This document shows, one piece after another, positions 36,231-48,614 of a stretch of 64,000 nt of DNA. The notes beneath the pieces were generated by a model. The model saw only the letters and a program-made list of their open reading frames with translations, made no database searches and was not told the DNA's origin. The translations under genes and the position numbers were made by a program. The stretch comes from Myrica gale (lineage: Eukaryota; Streptophyta; Magnoliopsida; Fagales; Myricaceae). Position 1 is the first letter of the stretch. The number at the start of each line of letters is the position of its first letter. The stretch covers positions 3,293,501 through 3,357,500 of the forward strand of contig OZ005605.1 in the NCBI GenBank assembly GCA_963930655.1. Direction: 5' to 3'.

Positions 36231-37076
36231 CAGATTCCAGAAGCCACTTTACTCACCTGATATCCTTAGTATACCTGCCAGTACGTAGTAAGGAAGAGCT
36301 GTATACGCTACACATTAATCACTAGTTTGAAAACACTACTAAGACAAATTAACAAAGAAAATATAAAGCATATGAATCTAATATTAGAATGAAGGCACCC
36401 TTTACTAAAAGGTATATGCTTTTCGATTTTCTCCACATCAACATATTCTTTTTCCCAAAAAATTTAGCCCCTTTTCAATCTCCTCCAATTCAAAACAATC
36501 TGCACTTGAAATGCTACTAGTGGGACTGACAAATTTTTCGATGGTGTTCTTTCCAATGGGTTTGATTTGGCTGAATTTCCACGCCGTCCCCGTGCATCCG
36601 TGACATATCTTGAACAATTTTTAAGGCCCTCACTTGCCAATTTGGCAGAATGGAGACAAATCTTCTAACGCTCAGAATCAAAACTTTTGACTTAATCTCT
36701 GTAACATGAATTAGTATGTCCTTGACCGTGCTATTATCCTACCCAAAATTTGTACTATAAAGGATGAACTTGATCAATTAGAATAGAAACCATTGCCTTC
36801 CTCTGAAAGTACAGAAAAAACAAACTAAACTAAAATAAAGCCATCTCTCCATCTCCCCGCCAATATCTCCTCAGCCTCGAACTTCCCAGACCGCAGCCAC
36901 CAAAAAGGAAAATACTTAACCAGATTCTGGCCAAAATCAACGCTCTCGAAATTCCAGTTATCGAGTAGAAACAAAAACGGGGCAGACCAAACTCTGTACC
37001 CAGAAATTCCAAATTTCGATGATCTAATACCTTGGACGGCAGATCCTTAATAGTAAATTCATGCGTAAAGTTATAC

Positions 37077-37200
37077 CTGAAAGATAGATAGCAGCTAACA
37101 ATGTCGAATATCGCTGAGAGGGAAAAGAGCAAGGACCTGACGATCGACGTGTCTTTTCTCCCGAAAGAAGGAACCCTAGAAACGTCCATATAAAGTGCCA
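37077..37200 (-). other. probable 5' UTR exon of DPA
   Basis: The minus strand runs from the E2F-site region through a pyrimidine-rich leader to TTTCAG/GTATAA, a good donor at 37077. Its placement just after the E2F site suggests the first, non-coding exon. A short open frame starting at 37201 is not supported as protein. Confidence 0.4.
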
Positions 37201-37205
37201 AAATT

Positions 37206-37213
37206 TTTCCCGC
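37206..37213. promoter_or_regulatory. E2F binding site (TTTCCCGC) at the DPA promoter
   Basis: TTTCCCGC on the plus strand is an exact match to the E2F/DP consensus TTTSSCGC. It lies about 980 bp upstream of the DPA ATG and next to the likely transcription start. It would allow E2F/DP feedback on the gene; this is inference. Confidence 0.6.
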
Positions 37214-37283
37214 TATCCTTTAAAATACGAATATATCCCCCCTGAGCGTTTCAATTCAAGAGGCGCAGTGCATACTAGCAACG

Positions 37284-37466
37284 CTATTATTATTATTATT
37301 TTAAAAATTTTACCCTAACTAAAATTTTAACACAATAAAAAATTACAATATAATCTATCTCTTAATCACATCATTACTTTTCACTATAATAAATATTAAA
37401 AATTATCAATTCCTTCACTTTTTCACCAAATCCAATACCCTAAAATTTTAACACTCAAACACAACC
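37284..37466. mobile_element. PIF/Harbinger-like MITE (family B copy 2)
   Basis: The right end is CAAACACAACC followed by TTA. The body (aaaattttaacaca, attacaatataatct, cttcactttttcac) matches the reverse complement of 32183-32381. The left terminus has been lost in an (ATT)n tract. Confidence 0.65.
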
Positions 37467-37833
37467 TTAATAACATCGGATTCGATCGAGTTTGTGACTT
37501 ACGTTAGCTAGTGCACGACAGGGTGGGGCGTGTCAAGAGGGTTTTTTTGGTCAAAACGTGTCAGATTTTTTTTTATAAGTAAACGTGTCAAAGAATTTTG
37601 ATAGAGGATGTTTGTTTGCAAATATTTTCAAAATTTTGAAAATATTTTGGATATTGGGATTTATTAGATTTTGTAAAAGGTTTATAATGTGTAAATATTT
37701 TAGAAATTTTAATACCTCAAACATCACCAGAGTGAGAAAGCCTCGAGTCAAGTGAAAAGCTATGAAGCAAGAAGGAAACGTAAGCTAAAAGCGCTCTCCG
37801 TACACCCCATTAGGTATCGAGTGAGGAAACATA

Positions 37834-38032
37834 GGGCATGTTTGAGCCCTAATTAATTGGGTTCAAAATTTTAAGTTTACTACTAAAAAAGTCATCACAT
37901 AATTTTTTATTATTATAATATTTATTAAAAATCTTCTCTCTCTTCACTTTTTCACCAACTCTCATAACATTTCTTTACTTTATAATATTTCCTAAACCCC
38001 AATACCCAAAATTTTCACCCTCAAACATACCC
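37834..38032. mobile_element. MITE with GGG(C/T)ATGTTTGAG termini, TSD ATA
   Basis: Begins GGGCATGTTTGAG and ends CTCAAACATACCC (12 of 13 paired positions match). ATA is duplicated at 37831-37833 and 38033-38035. The interior shares ttctctctcttcactttttcacc with family B. Confidence 0.75.
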
Positions 38033-38249
38033 ATAGTTGGCTGACTATGACCCCTTGTTCCAACATTCGTGTGGCACTCTTGGACTGCCCTAGACAACCC
38101 ACCGCCACTGTGGTCGACGTTGTCTGTCATTGCCAACATTCATGTTCCTCAAGCCTTGCTGTTCTTTTGCCTTATTTATATCCCCTTAGCGATCTCTCTC
38201 TCCACTCATCATTTTCAACTCATTCTTTACTTGACTTTGCATCCTCGGT

Positions 38250-39665
38250 GCTCATGAAAAATATTGGAAAGGAAATGGACCAGATCATGCGAAGGACAAC
38301 AACACTCAATTGGAGCTCTCAACCTCCACCTGATCAATCAGCGGGGGAGGAGGCATCAGAGACTTTAAAAATGGTGTTGGTGGGTCGCATTATAGCCCAC
38401 AAAATCATCCCTACGCATGATGTTAGAGGTATCTTACTTAAAGCTTGGGTTTTGATCCAGACGTGGAGATTGTGGAATTAGCTCCAAACTTTCTATTGTT
38501 TGAATTTAGTTCTAAATAAGCTCGTGATAGAGTTTACGAATGCCAAAATTGGAATGTGAAAGGTTATAGTCTCATTCTTAAGGTTTGGCTGCCGGGTCTT
38601 CCTTGGCAAGAGGTAAAGTTAATGTCATTTCCGGCTTGGGTGCTGATGATGTCAAGAAATCACCACAGTGCTCGGAAGCCTGATGATGTTAAGAATCACC
38701 ACAATGTTGGGAAGCCAAGTGAACCTGCAGGAATCATCGAGGGGGATGGCCTTGGGTCCGGAGACTCCGACGACCAAGTTAGATATGAAGAAGAAGTATC
38801 AGAGAAGTAAAACAAAGGGAGTCTAAATGTATGGGCTTCAGGACTCCTTATCTTACCTGGAGTCCTGAAGTCTTTAAGATCTTTATCTTACCAGGAGTCC
38901 TGTTGTAGAGTTGTATTAGGAGAGTGCCGCCGGTCATTCAAATTGTCATGAGGAGTTATCGGGTTGCTAGACTTCTATGTGAGATCGGATGTCAGACTCC
39001 TATGTGAGGTTGGAATTGACCAACAGGCTAATGGACCCGAGCCTAAGTGGTCTGGTCGGGCCAAGTATTTCATGGCCCATCAGGTGCCAATACACAGATT
39101 ACCTTTAGATAGTTCGAATGAGCAATCTGCTAGGATGATTAGGAGCTCGATTAGTGAAGTTCTTGAAATTGAAGGGAAAAATAGAAAAAAATCTGGTGTG
39201 TGCCCTCATCAAGGTGTGTGTCATATTAGAATCAAGAACCCTCTGCCTACTAGTTACACTCTAGCCTTGAGTAATCAAGAGGATTTGCGGTTTTATTTCA
39301 AGATTGAACTTATTGTGGGGTATTGTTATTTATGTGGCCTGCTTGGTCATATGCAGTTCTTGTGTCCCCATCCTCCCGAAAACAATGATCCTACAGGTTT
39401 TGGTCCTGAGCTGAAAGCTGATAGTCCGACTCTACTCCGGATGCTCTCTCGCTCCAGTCCCCGAGGAAGAGGGGCTTTGGCCAGCCCAGGTAGAATTATC
39501 AGCATCCCTGGACCCTCTTTTGGGAATCCACAAGCTCATGGTGACAAGGAAGTTCGCTGGAAGCTCTTCACAGAACTAGATTCGCTAGAAGTCGATTTAA
39601 CGACTGGTGTGAAAGGCACGTTGACAATTGTGGGCCCCAGGAGGTTAGTGGTAGTCAGCCTATGA
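38250..39665 (+). pseudogene. LINE ORF1-like (DUF4283 / CCHC) remnant
   Basis: Spread over several frames are pieces of the non-LTR retrotransposon ORF1 type: LVGRIIAHKIIP, then after a break NWNVKGYSLILKVWLPGLPW, then a 233-residue frame (38964-39665) with KNPLPTSYTLAL and the knuckle CYLCGLLGHMQFLC. The family binds RNA as a retrotransposon nucleoprotein. Between the parts is a non-homologous stretch with a 36-bp tandem repeat (38646-38716) and a repeated cttacc(t/a)ggagtcctg. Stops and frame changes show decay. No reverse transcriptase follows. Confidence 0.7.
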
Positions 39666-39693
39666 AGCAGAAAAAGCTAAGTGGGGAAGCTTC

Positions 39694-39939
39694 GGCTATG
39701 TTCGTTTTAGATCTCAAAACGTTTTCAAAAACTTTTCTCACTTTTTCATCAATTCTAATACCTTTTCACCAATCCCAATAATTTTTTCATCAATTCCAAT
39801 ACATTTTCACCAATCCCAATAACTTTTTACAAATTTCAACAACTTTTAACACACTTTTTACCAATCCCAAGATAATCTAAACTACTTCCAAAAAAACATA
39901 AATACAAAAACTGTTTTAAGATCTAAACCAAACATAGCC
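39694..39939. mobile_element. MITE with GGCTATGTT termini, 246 bp
   Basis: The left end GGCTATGTTCGTTTTAGATC and reversed right end GGCTATGTTTGGTTTAGATC form 20-bp inverted repeats with two mismatches. The interior consists of repeated ttttcaccaatcccaata(a/c) units. Related to the 29231-29537 element by its terminus. Confidence 0.75.
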
Positions 39940-40490
39940 TTTGATTGCTGAGATATCTTGTCATCAAACTAGAATGACAAGCAACGAGAACTCGAGAAAT
40001 GATTTTACAGTAGTGTTCTGGTAGTCCTTGTGGTTGCAAACAACAGTGTGGAAGTAGCCTTCAGATGACGAGATGAAATTTGTATAGTACATCAGCAAAG
40101 TGTGAGGAAGATTAACCTATCCCCAAACACAGAACTCGAGAAATGATTTTGTTAGCACCACCCATTCAGACCCTAATACATAAGATAAAGTTTTTATTAT
40201 TATTTACGATGATGTAAAAATTATCTAAATCATAAACCTTCTCACACAATGAGAAAGACAGACGGGAGAGTTGGGGGGTAGAGAGAGAGAGCACAAAGTA
40301 TTGTAGTCAACCCCTAGCTACTACAATCAAGTGCATTTCCCTCATCTCCAAGTAGCATTACAGGTCAGTCATGATCAAAGTTGAGATATTCAGAATGAAG
40401 AACTGCAGAACACATTAAAAATAATGTTACTGTTTTAACAGGAGCAAACTTAGACAACAATAAACATCATGATTCCAGAATTAATCAAAC
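39940..40490. other. spacer, nothing recognised
   Basis: No gene or element that I can support; a short GA-rich tract occurs near 40280. Confidence 0.4.
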
Positions 40491-40498
40491 TACAGTGG

Positions 40499-41581
40499 CA
40501 GTGGTGGACACAGGGGGTGACAAGCCGGGGCGGCTGCCCCCCTTAGTTCTGTCAAAATCTTTTTTTTTGCCATAGTCTTGAGACCCACGCTTTGGAATGT
40601 TCTAAATTCAAGACCAGATTTTGTATTTATTATCACTCACTTCATATTGTATTTGTATTTTTAATGCATTTATTTCTCGGACACTTGGGTCATATATTCA
40701 AAGCATCTAGTAATATTTCCGCCCCACCCCCTTCCTTGGGCCCGCCCATTTGAATGAAATAGAATTGATTATTTTGACCTATTTGAATGCTTTTGTTTGA
40801 TGTATGTGTTTCCGTTGTGTGTTAGGATAAGTTAGTGACTATGCTCTTTCAAGAAGTTTCAATGCAATTTCTATGCAATCTTTGCGATTTTAACCGAGAA
40901 AGTGAGGGATAAGATATGTATTGTGATGTTTTGGATTTCACATGTTTCTAATTCTAAGATGAGAAATTTCTAGACCAACCAAATAATTGTACTCGAAATA
41001 AGGTGATAAGTGGATTTATTTTTTGGCAAAAAAGGGATACTTTTTTACAAACACAATTCTCAAGTCCTTAGCAAATAAATGTGCTATGACTTATGTGGAA
41101 GTTGAGTCTTTGACCTCTAATTTTTTTCTGAAAATTGAGTCGATTCTTTATATTTACTTATAGGTGTTGATGATGTGTATATTAAGTAAATTTTATCCTA
41201 AATGCTATGTTCATTAATTGACTGTCCATGTCAAAGCCATGAAGACACTTTGTGAACATAAGCTACATATTTCTGCTAAATCAAGTCTATGCTAAATTCG
41301 ATTTTGGGATTCTTTATTCACACATAGTCAATTGTGATTTGTTGAACATTATTGTTCTTAATTTTGATTAGGGAATTTGTTGATGAATTTTCGTTTCGTT
41401 TTGTTTAGATAATGAAAATTTTTTTTGATAAAAAAACTCAACCAACATGGAGTCGTCTAATACTCCTAACGTAGGAAAATTTTTCAACTCTAAAACACTT
41501 TCTGCATTACATAAGAAAAAAAAATTGTCATTTCGCCTTAGAAAGTTTGTCATTTCAACTTAAGTCCTAGTTCTGCCACTG
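40499..41581. mobile_element. non-autonomous hAT-like element, ~1.1 kb
   Basis: The left end CAGTGGTGGACACAGGG and the reversed right end CAGTGGCAGAACTAGGA share a hAT-type terminus. The 8 bp outside are tacagtgg and aagagtgg (six matches). It contains ggggcggctgcccccctt and a second C-rich block, typical of this group. No transposase. A decayed copy. Confidence 0.5.
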
Positions 41582-41589
41582 AAGAGTGG

Positions 41590-43340
41590 ATTGCTAGGGC
41601 AGAAGTTGGTTTCCAGACCAATCTTATACAAGAAAATAATGCAAAACCAAAACAGGATAGAACACTATGGAAACAGTCACGAACTATTGGTGAGAGTTTA
41701 TTCCCACAATTGCAACAACATACAATTAAGCTGAGTTTGTGAAAGGATCTACAGAATGAGGAAAACAAAAGGATAGACCTAACTTTAAGAATGGCAACAT
41801 AATCTCAATATATCCAGGCTAACCAATATTGAATAGTATATGAGCTAAAAAAGTTGCACTCTTTTATGTTTCTGTTGTTATAGTAAATGATGCAAGACAA
41901 AAGAGTAGCAGAGCTTGGGTAGAAAGCCAAAAACGGACTCCACAAAACTGGAGGTCGTGTACTTTTTAGGTAACTCGATAATTTTTTTAAAAGATTTATT
42001 TCCGATTCAACAACTTTGATACAAAGCATAGTAGGGTTGTGAAAACATCTCTATGTTCTAATTTCCAACATGCCTAAAACAAGACTACAACCCCAGTAAT
42101 CCTCTTATTCCTTTAGTGTAACATCTCAATAACTAATATGTCCCACATCCGTTAATATCTCACAGAAACTCATTGGTACCGGATTAGCTGAAGTCAAGGG
42201 TATCTCCTATGCAAAGAGGAATGCGGTTTTGTATTATATATAGCGTATTAACTACAACTAGAATTTAACATACTTGAACAAGCAGCTTTAAGTTACTACA
42301 AAGCCAATGTAAAGCAATACCCTCAAATAATTTGAATGAAGCAGGCATAGATCTTTTCTCTTTAGCCCAAAACACACCAGACTTCTTTGAATGATACAAG
42401 CCTGGATCTATGATGATAGGTCTTGCTCTTTAATACCTACAAACATAAAATACTATTACATACGGATGAGCATAGAAGACATCATAACCCATACATACAG
42501 AGACAAAGTGAAAGCAAGAACAATGAGCTCACTCTTTCCATCCAATATTACTTGAATGGTCAAGGAAGTTCAGATCCCTAGGCAAGTACGTGAAGATATG
42601 TAGGAGATCTAGAATAACAAGATGGGAAGTGAAATTAGAAAAACCAATAAAGCTTTAAATATTGAGACAAACACAAATTTGTACATATTTGTTCAGAGCA
42701 TGAGTATGCCAATACGACTGGAGGTGGGCAGATTGACATGGAAAAAATTGTTCCTTTACAACGTGCATGACTTGAGCTAGAGAAATCCCCACCACATTTT
42801 ACCAAAAGCGAAGCTAGATTAGTCAGTTTCAGATCTGTTGAGAATCTGACCACAATTACAAGAAATTTAAAAGCAAACAATCATGATGTTTATATGCATG
42901 TAACATCTAGATCAAAACTAATTACGTGTTATGATTAAAATAATTCTTTCTTTTACTGTAGATAACAAGCGAAAATATATATTTTGAACATATGCCTTCA
43001 CCAAGATCATCTTCTGTGCCTTGTTTTATGCCTCTTTTCATTATGTAACCCAACGGCTGAGCCACAAAGCAATAAGATCACATTTCTACTCCAACATCTC
43101 ATGTATGTCTGGAATATGAATATCCCACCATTTAAAACTTATTGTTCGTATACAGTTAAACAATTAATATCCCCAATTTTTAACACTAAGAGAAAAGAAA
43201 GAACTATACTTGACATGATCGCAAAATTTCAGCTCCCTTACAAGCTATGGGGGAAAGATAGTTCAATCGAAAAACAATTGCTCGTCAAAATCATTAGAAA
43301 CCATGAACATTAACAATTATAGATAATCACAAGCTTTCGG
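41590..43340. other. spacer, no gene supported
   Basis: Short open frames on the minus strand do not match the expected downstream exons of the GT14 gene or any family I know. Confidence 0.4.
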
Positions 43341-43358
43341 ATTCAGTAGTGGCATTAC

Positions 43359-43757
43359 CGTCTTGCGGCACAAGAGGATAATCCGACGCACTTAGATTAA
43401 TAAACCAATCTCGTTCAGGGTGGAAGCAATAATCGTTGGGCCCTTATTCGTGACCAAATTGGCCTTCCCAACCACCATCACATTCCTAAACTTCCTAATC
43501 ACATTCTCCGATTTCACATACTTGGCAAGTTCAAGCCTCTCATCGTCCGACGCTTCCAGATCAAGATGCAGCATATAGTAATTCCTCGGGTGGTACACCG
43601 CTTGAAGAACCCGCCTCAGGCGCAGACCGTCCCCGTTTGTGCCTGATATCAAGTACGCGAGTCTTGGCAGCTTCGGAAGTCCTAGCCGGTCATTTCCGGA
43701 CCCGAAATACCGGTCTAGGTGCGCAAATTTTCTCTGTTGACCATAAGATAAATCTGC
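43359..43757 (-). pseudogene. GT14 glycosyltransferase (GlcAT14-like), 3' part of exon 1
   Basis: Family 14 enzymes such as GlcAT14 add glucuronic acid to arabinogalactan side chains in the Golgi. Conserved parts: AYLISGTNGDGLRLRRVLQA, YHPRNYYMLHLDLEA, KANLVTNKGPTIIASTLN. Directly after TLNE the frame breaks and the hallmark DWFINLSASDYPLV follows in another frame, with roughly ten codons missing: a small deletion plus frameshift. A donor-like GACG/GTAATG follows at 43359. I found no later exons in the 3 kb downstream. The 5' part lies 5.1 kb away because a copia element inserted at 43758. With two lesions and no 3' exons this is a pseudogene. Confidence 0.8.
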
Positions 43758-44102
43758 TATTGGAGTCGGTTCAGCACTCCTCCAGCTCACACGATTCAGC
43801 GTGTCACTCAAGCTCACCCATCCCATCTCTACAACCAGCAGCACACAGCTCTAACCCAGCTCAACAGAATGGCGTTGGATAGTCGAATCATTTTTCTGTT
43901 ATGCAATTATCATTCTTTTCTTTTTATTCTTCTTTGCTATATTGATATTGTTATTCAGTTAGTTTTTCTAGAAGCTTTCCAATACGCGTAAGCCTGTATA
44001 AATGGAAATGCTTTGCTCTGTATTTCATACACAAGAGATCTGAATGAAGATTTAGCATTCAGTCCAAATTATCTCCTCTCTCGATTATTTCCAATTCTTA
44101 CA
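43758..44102 (+). repeat. 5' LTR of the 43.8-48.9 kb copia element
   Basis: 345 bp; ends directly at the primer-binding site. A TATA-like tgtataaatgg occurs near 43995, which fits the transcription start. Confidence 0.93.
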
Positions 44103-44120
44103 TGGTATCAGAGGCTTCCA

Positions 44121-47100
44121 ATGGCAACTGAAAATCCTCCAGAAAATCCCTTCTCTTCCGTTATCAACCTAAAAGATTCAACGAGCCCCTATTTTCTCAA
44201 CCCCTACGATGGTCCAGCTACGTTGCTTACCACTCACCTTCTCACAGCTGATAACTATCATTCCTGGTCAAGAACTGTTCGACGGTCACTTCGAATAAAA
44301 AGGAAACTGGGCTTCATCGACGACACAATCCTGGAACCTTCCAATCCATCTGATCCACTTTTAGACAATTGGCTGGAATGTAACGATATGGTCATCACTT
44401 GGCTGCAAAATGCTATGTCATCTGAAATCAAGAATAGCATTATTTACATAGATTCGGCTTTTGAGTTGTGGACAGAACTTGAACAATGATTTGCCCAGAA
44501 CAATGCTCCACGTATTTACGAGCTTAAGCAAGCAATGCACTCTCTTACTCAAGGAGATGACTCTGTAAGTGCTTATTTCTCAAAGTTGAAGGGTCTCTTT
44601 GATTAACTTCAAAATTTTGAAACTATTCCCACCTGTTCATGTGGAGCACTCAAGCCCATGCTGGAACATCAGCAACGAGATTGGGTATTAAAATTCTTAA
44701 TGGGTCTTAATGAATCTTTCACTCCCATTAAGGCTCAAATCATACTAATCAAACCCTTACCTTGCTTAAGTGAGGTTATGCCCTGGTTCAACAGGAAGAA
44801 AAGAGAAAGCAGATTTCTCTTCCCCTTGATCATACAAATTCTATTGCTCTTGCTGTTAAGCATTTTACTCCTCGTGACAGTACAAAACCCTCTGGTTTTC
44901 AAAGGAAGCACAAAACTTACTGTAACTATTGTAAGGTTTCTGGACATACTCTTGAACGATGTTTCAAGGCACATCCAGAGCTTGATAAGGGATTTTGCAA
45001 CTACTGCAAATTGTCTGGACATACCCGTGACCATTGCTACAAGTTGAATGGTTATCCTCCAGGACACAAGCTTCATGGAACAACTCATAAATCAACTTCA
45101 TATGCGAATCTAGTCACCCTTACAGATGCAGTTGCTGATAATTCTCAAGTGTCAGTTCCGAAAAATCAACTTCAGCAACTCATAGCTCTTCTCCAATCAC
45201 AGACCTCACATGCTACTGTTAATCATCTTCAATCTAATTCCTCTTCTCCTCTTCTTGAACACTTACAATCTCACATGACCAGTACACCCTTTTGCTCTAC
45301 TATTTCTACTTTTGATTCTTCAAAAATCATAAACTCTCCCTGGATCATTGATACAGGAGCAACAGACCACATGATCTGTTTCCCCTCTATCTACACTTCG
45401 ATCCCAACAAAAATTTCCAACCATGTTAAACTACCCACTGGAGCTTTTGCATCAGCCACCCACATCGGTTCAGTAACACTTACTCCTCATATTACTCTTA
45501 AAAATGTCTTGTGCGTCCCATCCTTCGGTTTCAATTTAATTTATGTACGTCAACTTACTCAATCTTCTAACCGTTGTTGTCTGTTTTTTCCTAATCATTG
45601 CCTTATTCAGGACCTAGCAACTTGGAGAATGATTGGGAAAGGTAACCTATGCAATGACCTATATCAATTAAGTCTGACCGAAGATCCTTCTTTTGCACTG
45701 TGGCTGCTACTTCTAGTTCTTCTGCTTCCAACTCTTCACCAACAGCACACGAGTTATGGCATTTTCGCCTTGGCCATATGTCCGATTCTCGTTTATCTCT
45801 ACTGTCAAACAGTTTACCTCCTTTTCAAGCAAATAAGAATTTTGTCTGTGATGTTTGTCCAGTTGCTAAATTACATCGTTTACCTTTTCCATCAAGTTTA
45901 CATAAAACCACTCACCCTTTTGAACTTGTGCATTGTGACATATGGGGGCCCTGTTCTCAAGAAGGTTATACCGGTGCACGTTATTTTCTGACCTTGGTCG
46001 ATGACTACACACGTTGCACCTGGTTATACACAATGAACACCAAGTCTCAAACCCGTTCTTTTCTCCTATCTTTTCATTCACTTGTTAGCACTCAATTCCA
46101 AACCAAAATAAAATGTTTCCGCTCAGATAATGGACCTGAATTTGCTATGGTGGATTTCTATAATCAAAATGGCATAATTCATCAACGCACATGTGTTGAC
46201 AGCCCTCAGCAAAACGGTGTTGCTGAACGTAAACACCAGTATATCCTTAACATTGCCAGAGCACTCAAAATACAATCTGAACTTTCTCTAACTTACTGGC
46301 CAGATATGATACTCACCGCAGCATACCTAATTAATCGCACTCCTTCCCCTCAGCTTCACAACCTATCTCCCTATGAACTTCTCTAGACATCCTCCTTCAT
46401 ACACTCACCTCCGTAGTTTTGGATGCCTTTGTTACGCGGCAACTATCAAAACTCATCGTCAAAAATTTGATCCCCGAGCCCGTAAATGCATCTTCCTTGG
46501 TTATCCATTTGGCGTCAAAGGATACAAAGTCCTTGACCTCCTTTCTCACAAAATTTTCATCTCACGAGACGTTTCATTTCATGAACATATTTTTCCTTAT
46601 AAAACTTTACCTCCAGATACTGCCAACTCTGCCCCTTCCAACATTTCTCTAACTCCACCGCTCCTATACAGTGACCCAAATTAGTTTCCTCCTCCAGCTA
46701 CTTCCCCATCCTATGATCTGTCTTCATCTCCTACACCAGCCCCTACTACATCTCCAATTTCCTCTCCATCAACACCCATAAATCTCTCTCCCCTTCGCAG
46801 ATCTACTAGAACCCGCAAGCCACCAGCTCATTTGAAGGACTATCACTGTCAGCACGTCATTGCTTCGGTTTCCTCTCCATCAGACTCTAAGGTATCTTCT
46901 TCACATCCATATCCTTTATCACAATTTCTATATTATCAATCGTTATCTTCTTCCCATAAGGCTTTCTCCACTTCAATTCTTAAGCTTACTGAACCAACAT
47001 CTTACTCTCAAGCTGCCCAGAATTCTGATTGGAAATTAGCTATGGATGCCGAAATTGCTGCTTTAGAATCCAATGGCACTTGGATCATCACTGACTTGCC

Positions 47101-48614
47101 TCCCGGTAAATCTATCATTGGTTCCAAATGGGTGTATCGCGTAAAGTATCACTCTGATGGTTCCATCGAGCGTTGTAAAGCTCTACTCGTCGCTAAGGGC
47201 TACAACCAGCAGGAAGGTCTCAACTATCATAAGACTTCTTCACCAGTTGCCAAAATGGTCACGGTTTCGAACTTTGCTTGCCTTAGATTCTATTCACGGG
47301 TGGTCTCTCCATCAGTTTGATGTCCATAATGCATTTTTGCATGGGGATCTTCATGAAGAGGTGTACATGAAACCTCCTCTTGGTTATTCCAATGTTCGAC
47401 CAAATCAAGTATGCCTTCTGCCTAAGAGCCTATATGGACTGAAACAGGCCTCTAGACAATGGTATGAGAAATTCTCTTAATCTCTCTTATCTTATGGTTT
47501 TGCTGCCTCAAAATCAGATTATAGCCTCTTTGTCAAGCGATCTGGTTCTTCTTTTATGGCCTTGCTTGTCTACGTGGATGATATTGTCGTAGCTGCCAAT
47601 GATTCACTTGCTGTCACTCAGCTCAAACACTTTATTCATTCTCAGTTCCATATTAAAGACCTTGGTCCTCTCAAATTTTTTCTTGGACTTGAAGTCGCTC
47701 GCAATGCTACTGGTATTCAGCTTTGTCAACGCAAGCATGCTCTCGACATGCTGACTGACTCTGGTTTTCTTGGCTGTAAGCCCACTAAGATTCCGATGGA
47801 TCAGAATATCCACTTGTCTAAGGATGATGGTCAACTCCTAGACGATCCTTCTGTATATCGATGACTTATTGGTCGTCTTTTTTACTTGACACTCACCCGA
47901 CCTGACATTTGTTTCTCTGTGCATTTACTCAGTCAATTCATGTCACAGCTGCGTGTTTCTCATCTTACAGCTGCACATAAAATTCTTCGATATGTGAAAG
48001 GTTCTCTTGGCCAAGGTCTGTTCTTCCCAGCCGCTTCTCCTCTGCAATTGATCAGCTATTGTGACTCTGATTGGGCTTCTTGCCCGGATACACGCAAGTC
48101 TACTACTGGTTATTGTGTTCTGCTTGGACATCCTCTTATCTCCTGGAAATCCAAAAAGCAGTCCACCATTTCTCGCAGCTCAGCAGAGGCTGAATATCGC
48201 TCTATGGCTATAACTGCTCGTGAGTTCACTTGGCTCAGGTATCTCCTAACTGATCTTGGTATCCCACACCCACAACCTGCTATTCTCTATTGTGACAACA
48301 AGGCTGCTCTCCACATCTCCTCTAATCCCGTGTTCCATGAACGTACGAAGCACATCGAGGTCGATTGTCACTTGGTACGTGATCATATTACTGCTGGTAC
48401 ACTATCTACTGCATACATTCCTTCTGCGTCTCAGCTTGCGGATTTGCTTACCAAACCTCTGTCGTCCACGGTTTTCAACTCTCTCTTACTCAAGATGGGA
48501 GTATCCAACATATACTCTCCATCTTGTGGAGGGTATTGGAGTCGGTTCAGCACTCCTCCAGCTCACATGATTCAGCGTGTCACTCAAGCTCACCCGTCCC
48601 ATCTTTACAACTAG
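44121..48614 (+). pseudogene. copia GAG-POL polyprotein, multiply disrupted
   Basis: Begins with MATENPPENPF at 44121 after the primer-binding site. GAG has in-frame stops near 44487 and 44603. Then follow a CCHC knuckle (CKLSGHTRDHC near 45005), protease (IDTGATDHM near 45350), integrase (HFRLGHMSDSRL, HCDIWGP, SDNGPEF, PQQNGVAERKHQ), RT (VYVDD near 47570) and RNase H ([13 protein letters not shown] near 48175). At least three frameshifts and further stops near 46384, 46682, 47478 and 47862 separate the parts. It cannot make its own proteins. Confidence 0.9.

Noticed and set aside
36830..37201. 123-residue minus-strand frame upstream of DPA
   Set aside because: Better explained as the DPA 5' leader exon and intron; the protein shows no known domain and crosses a good splice donor.
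41805..42880. Minus-strand frames as missing GT14 exons
   Set aside because: None contains the expected GT14 motifs following the SASDYPL segment.
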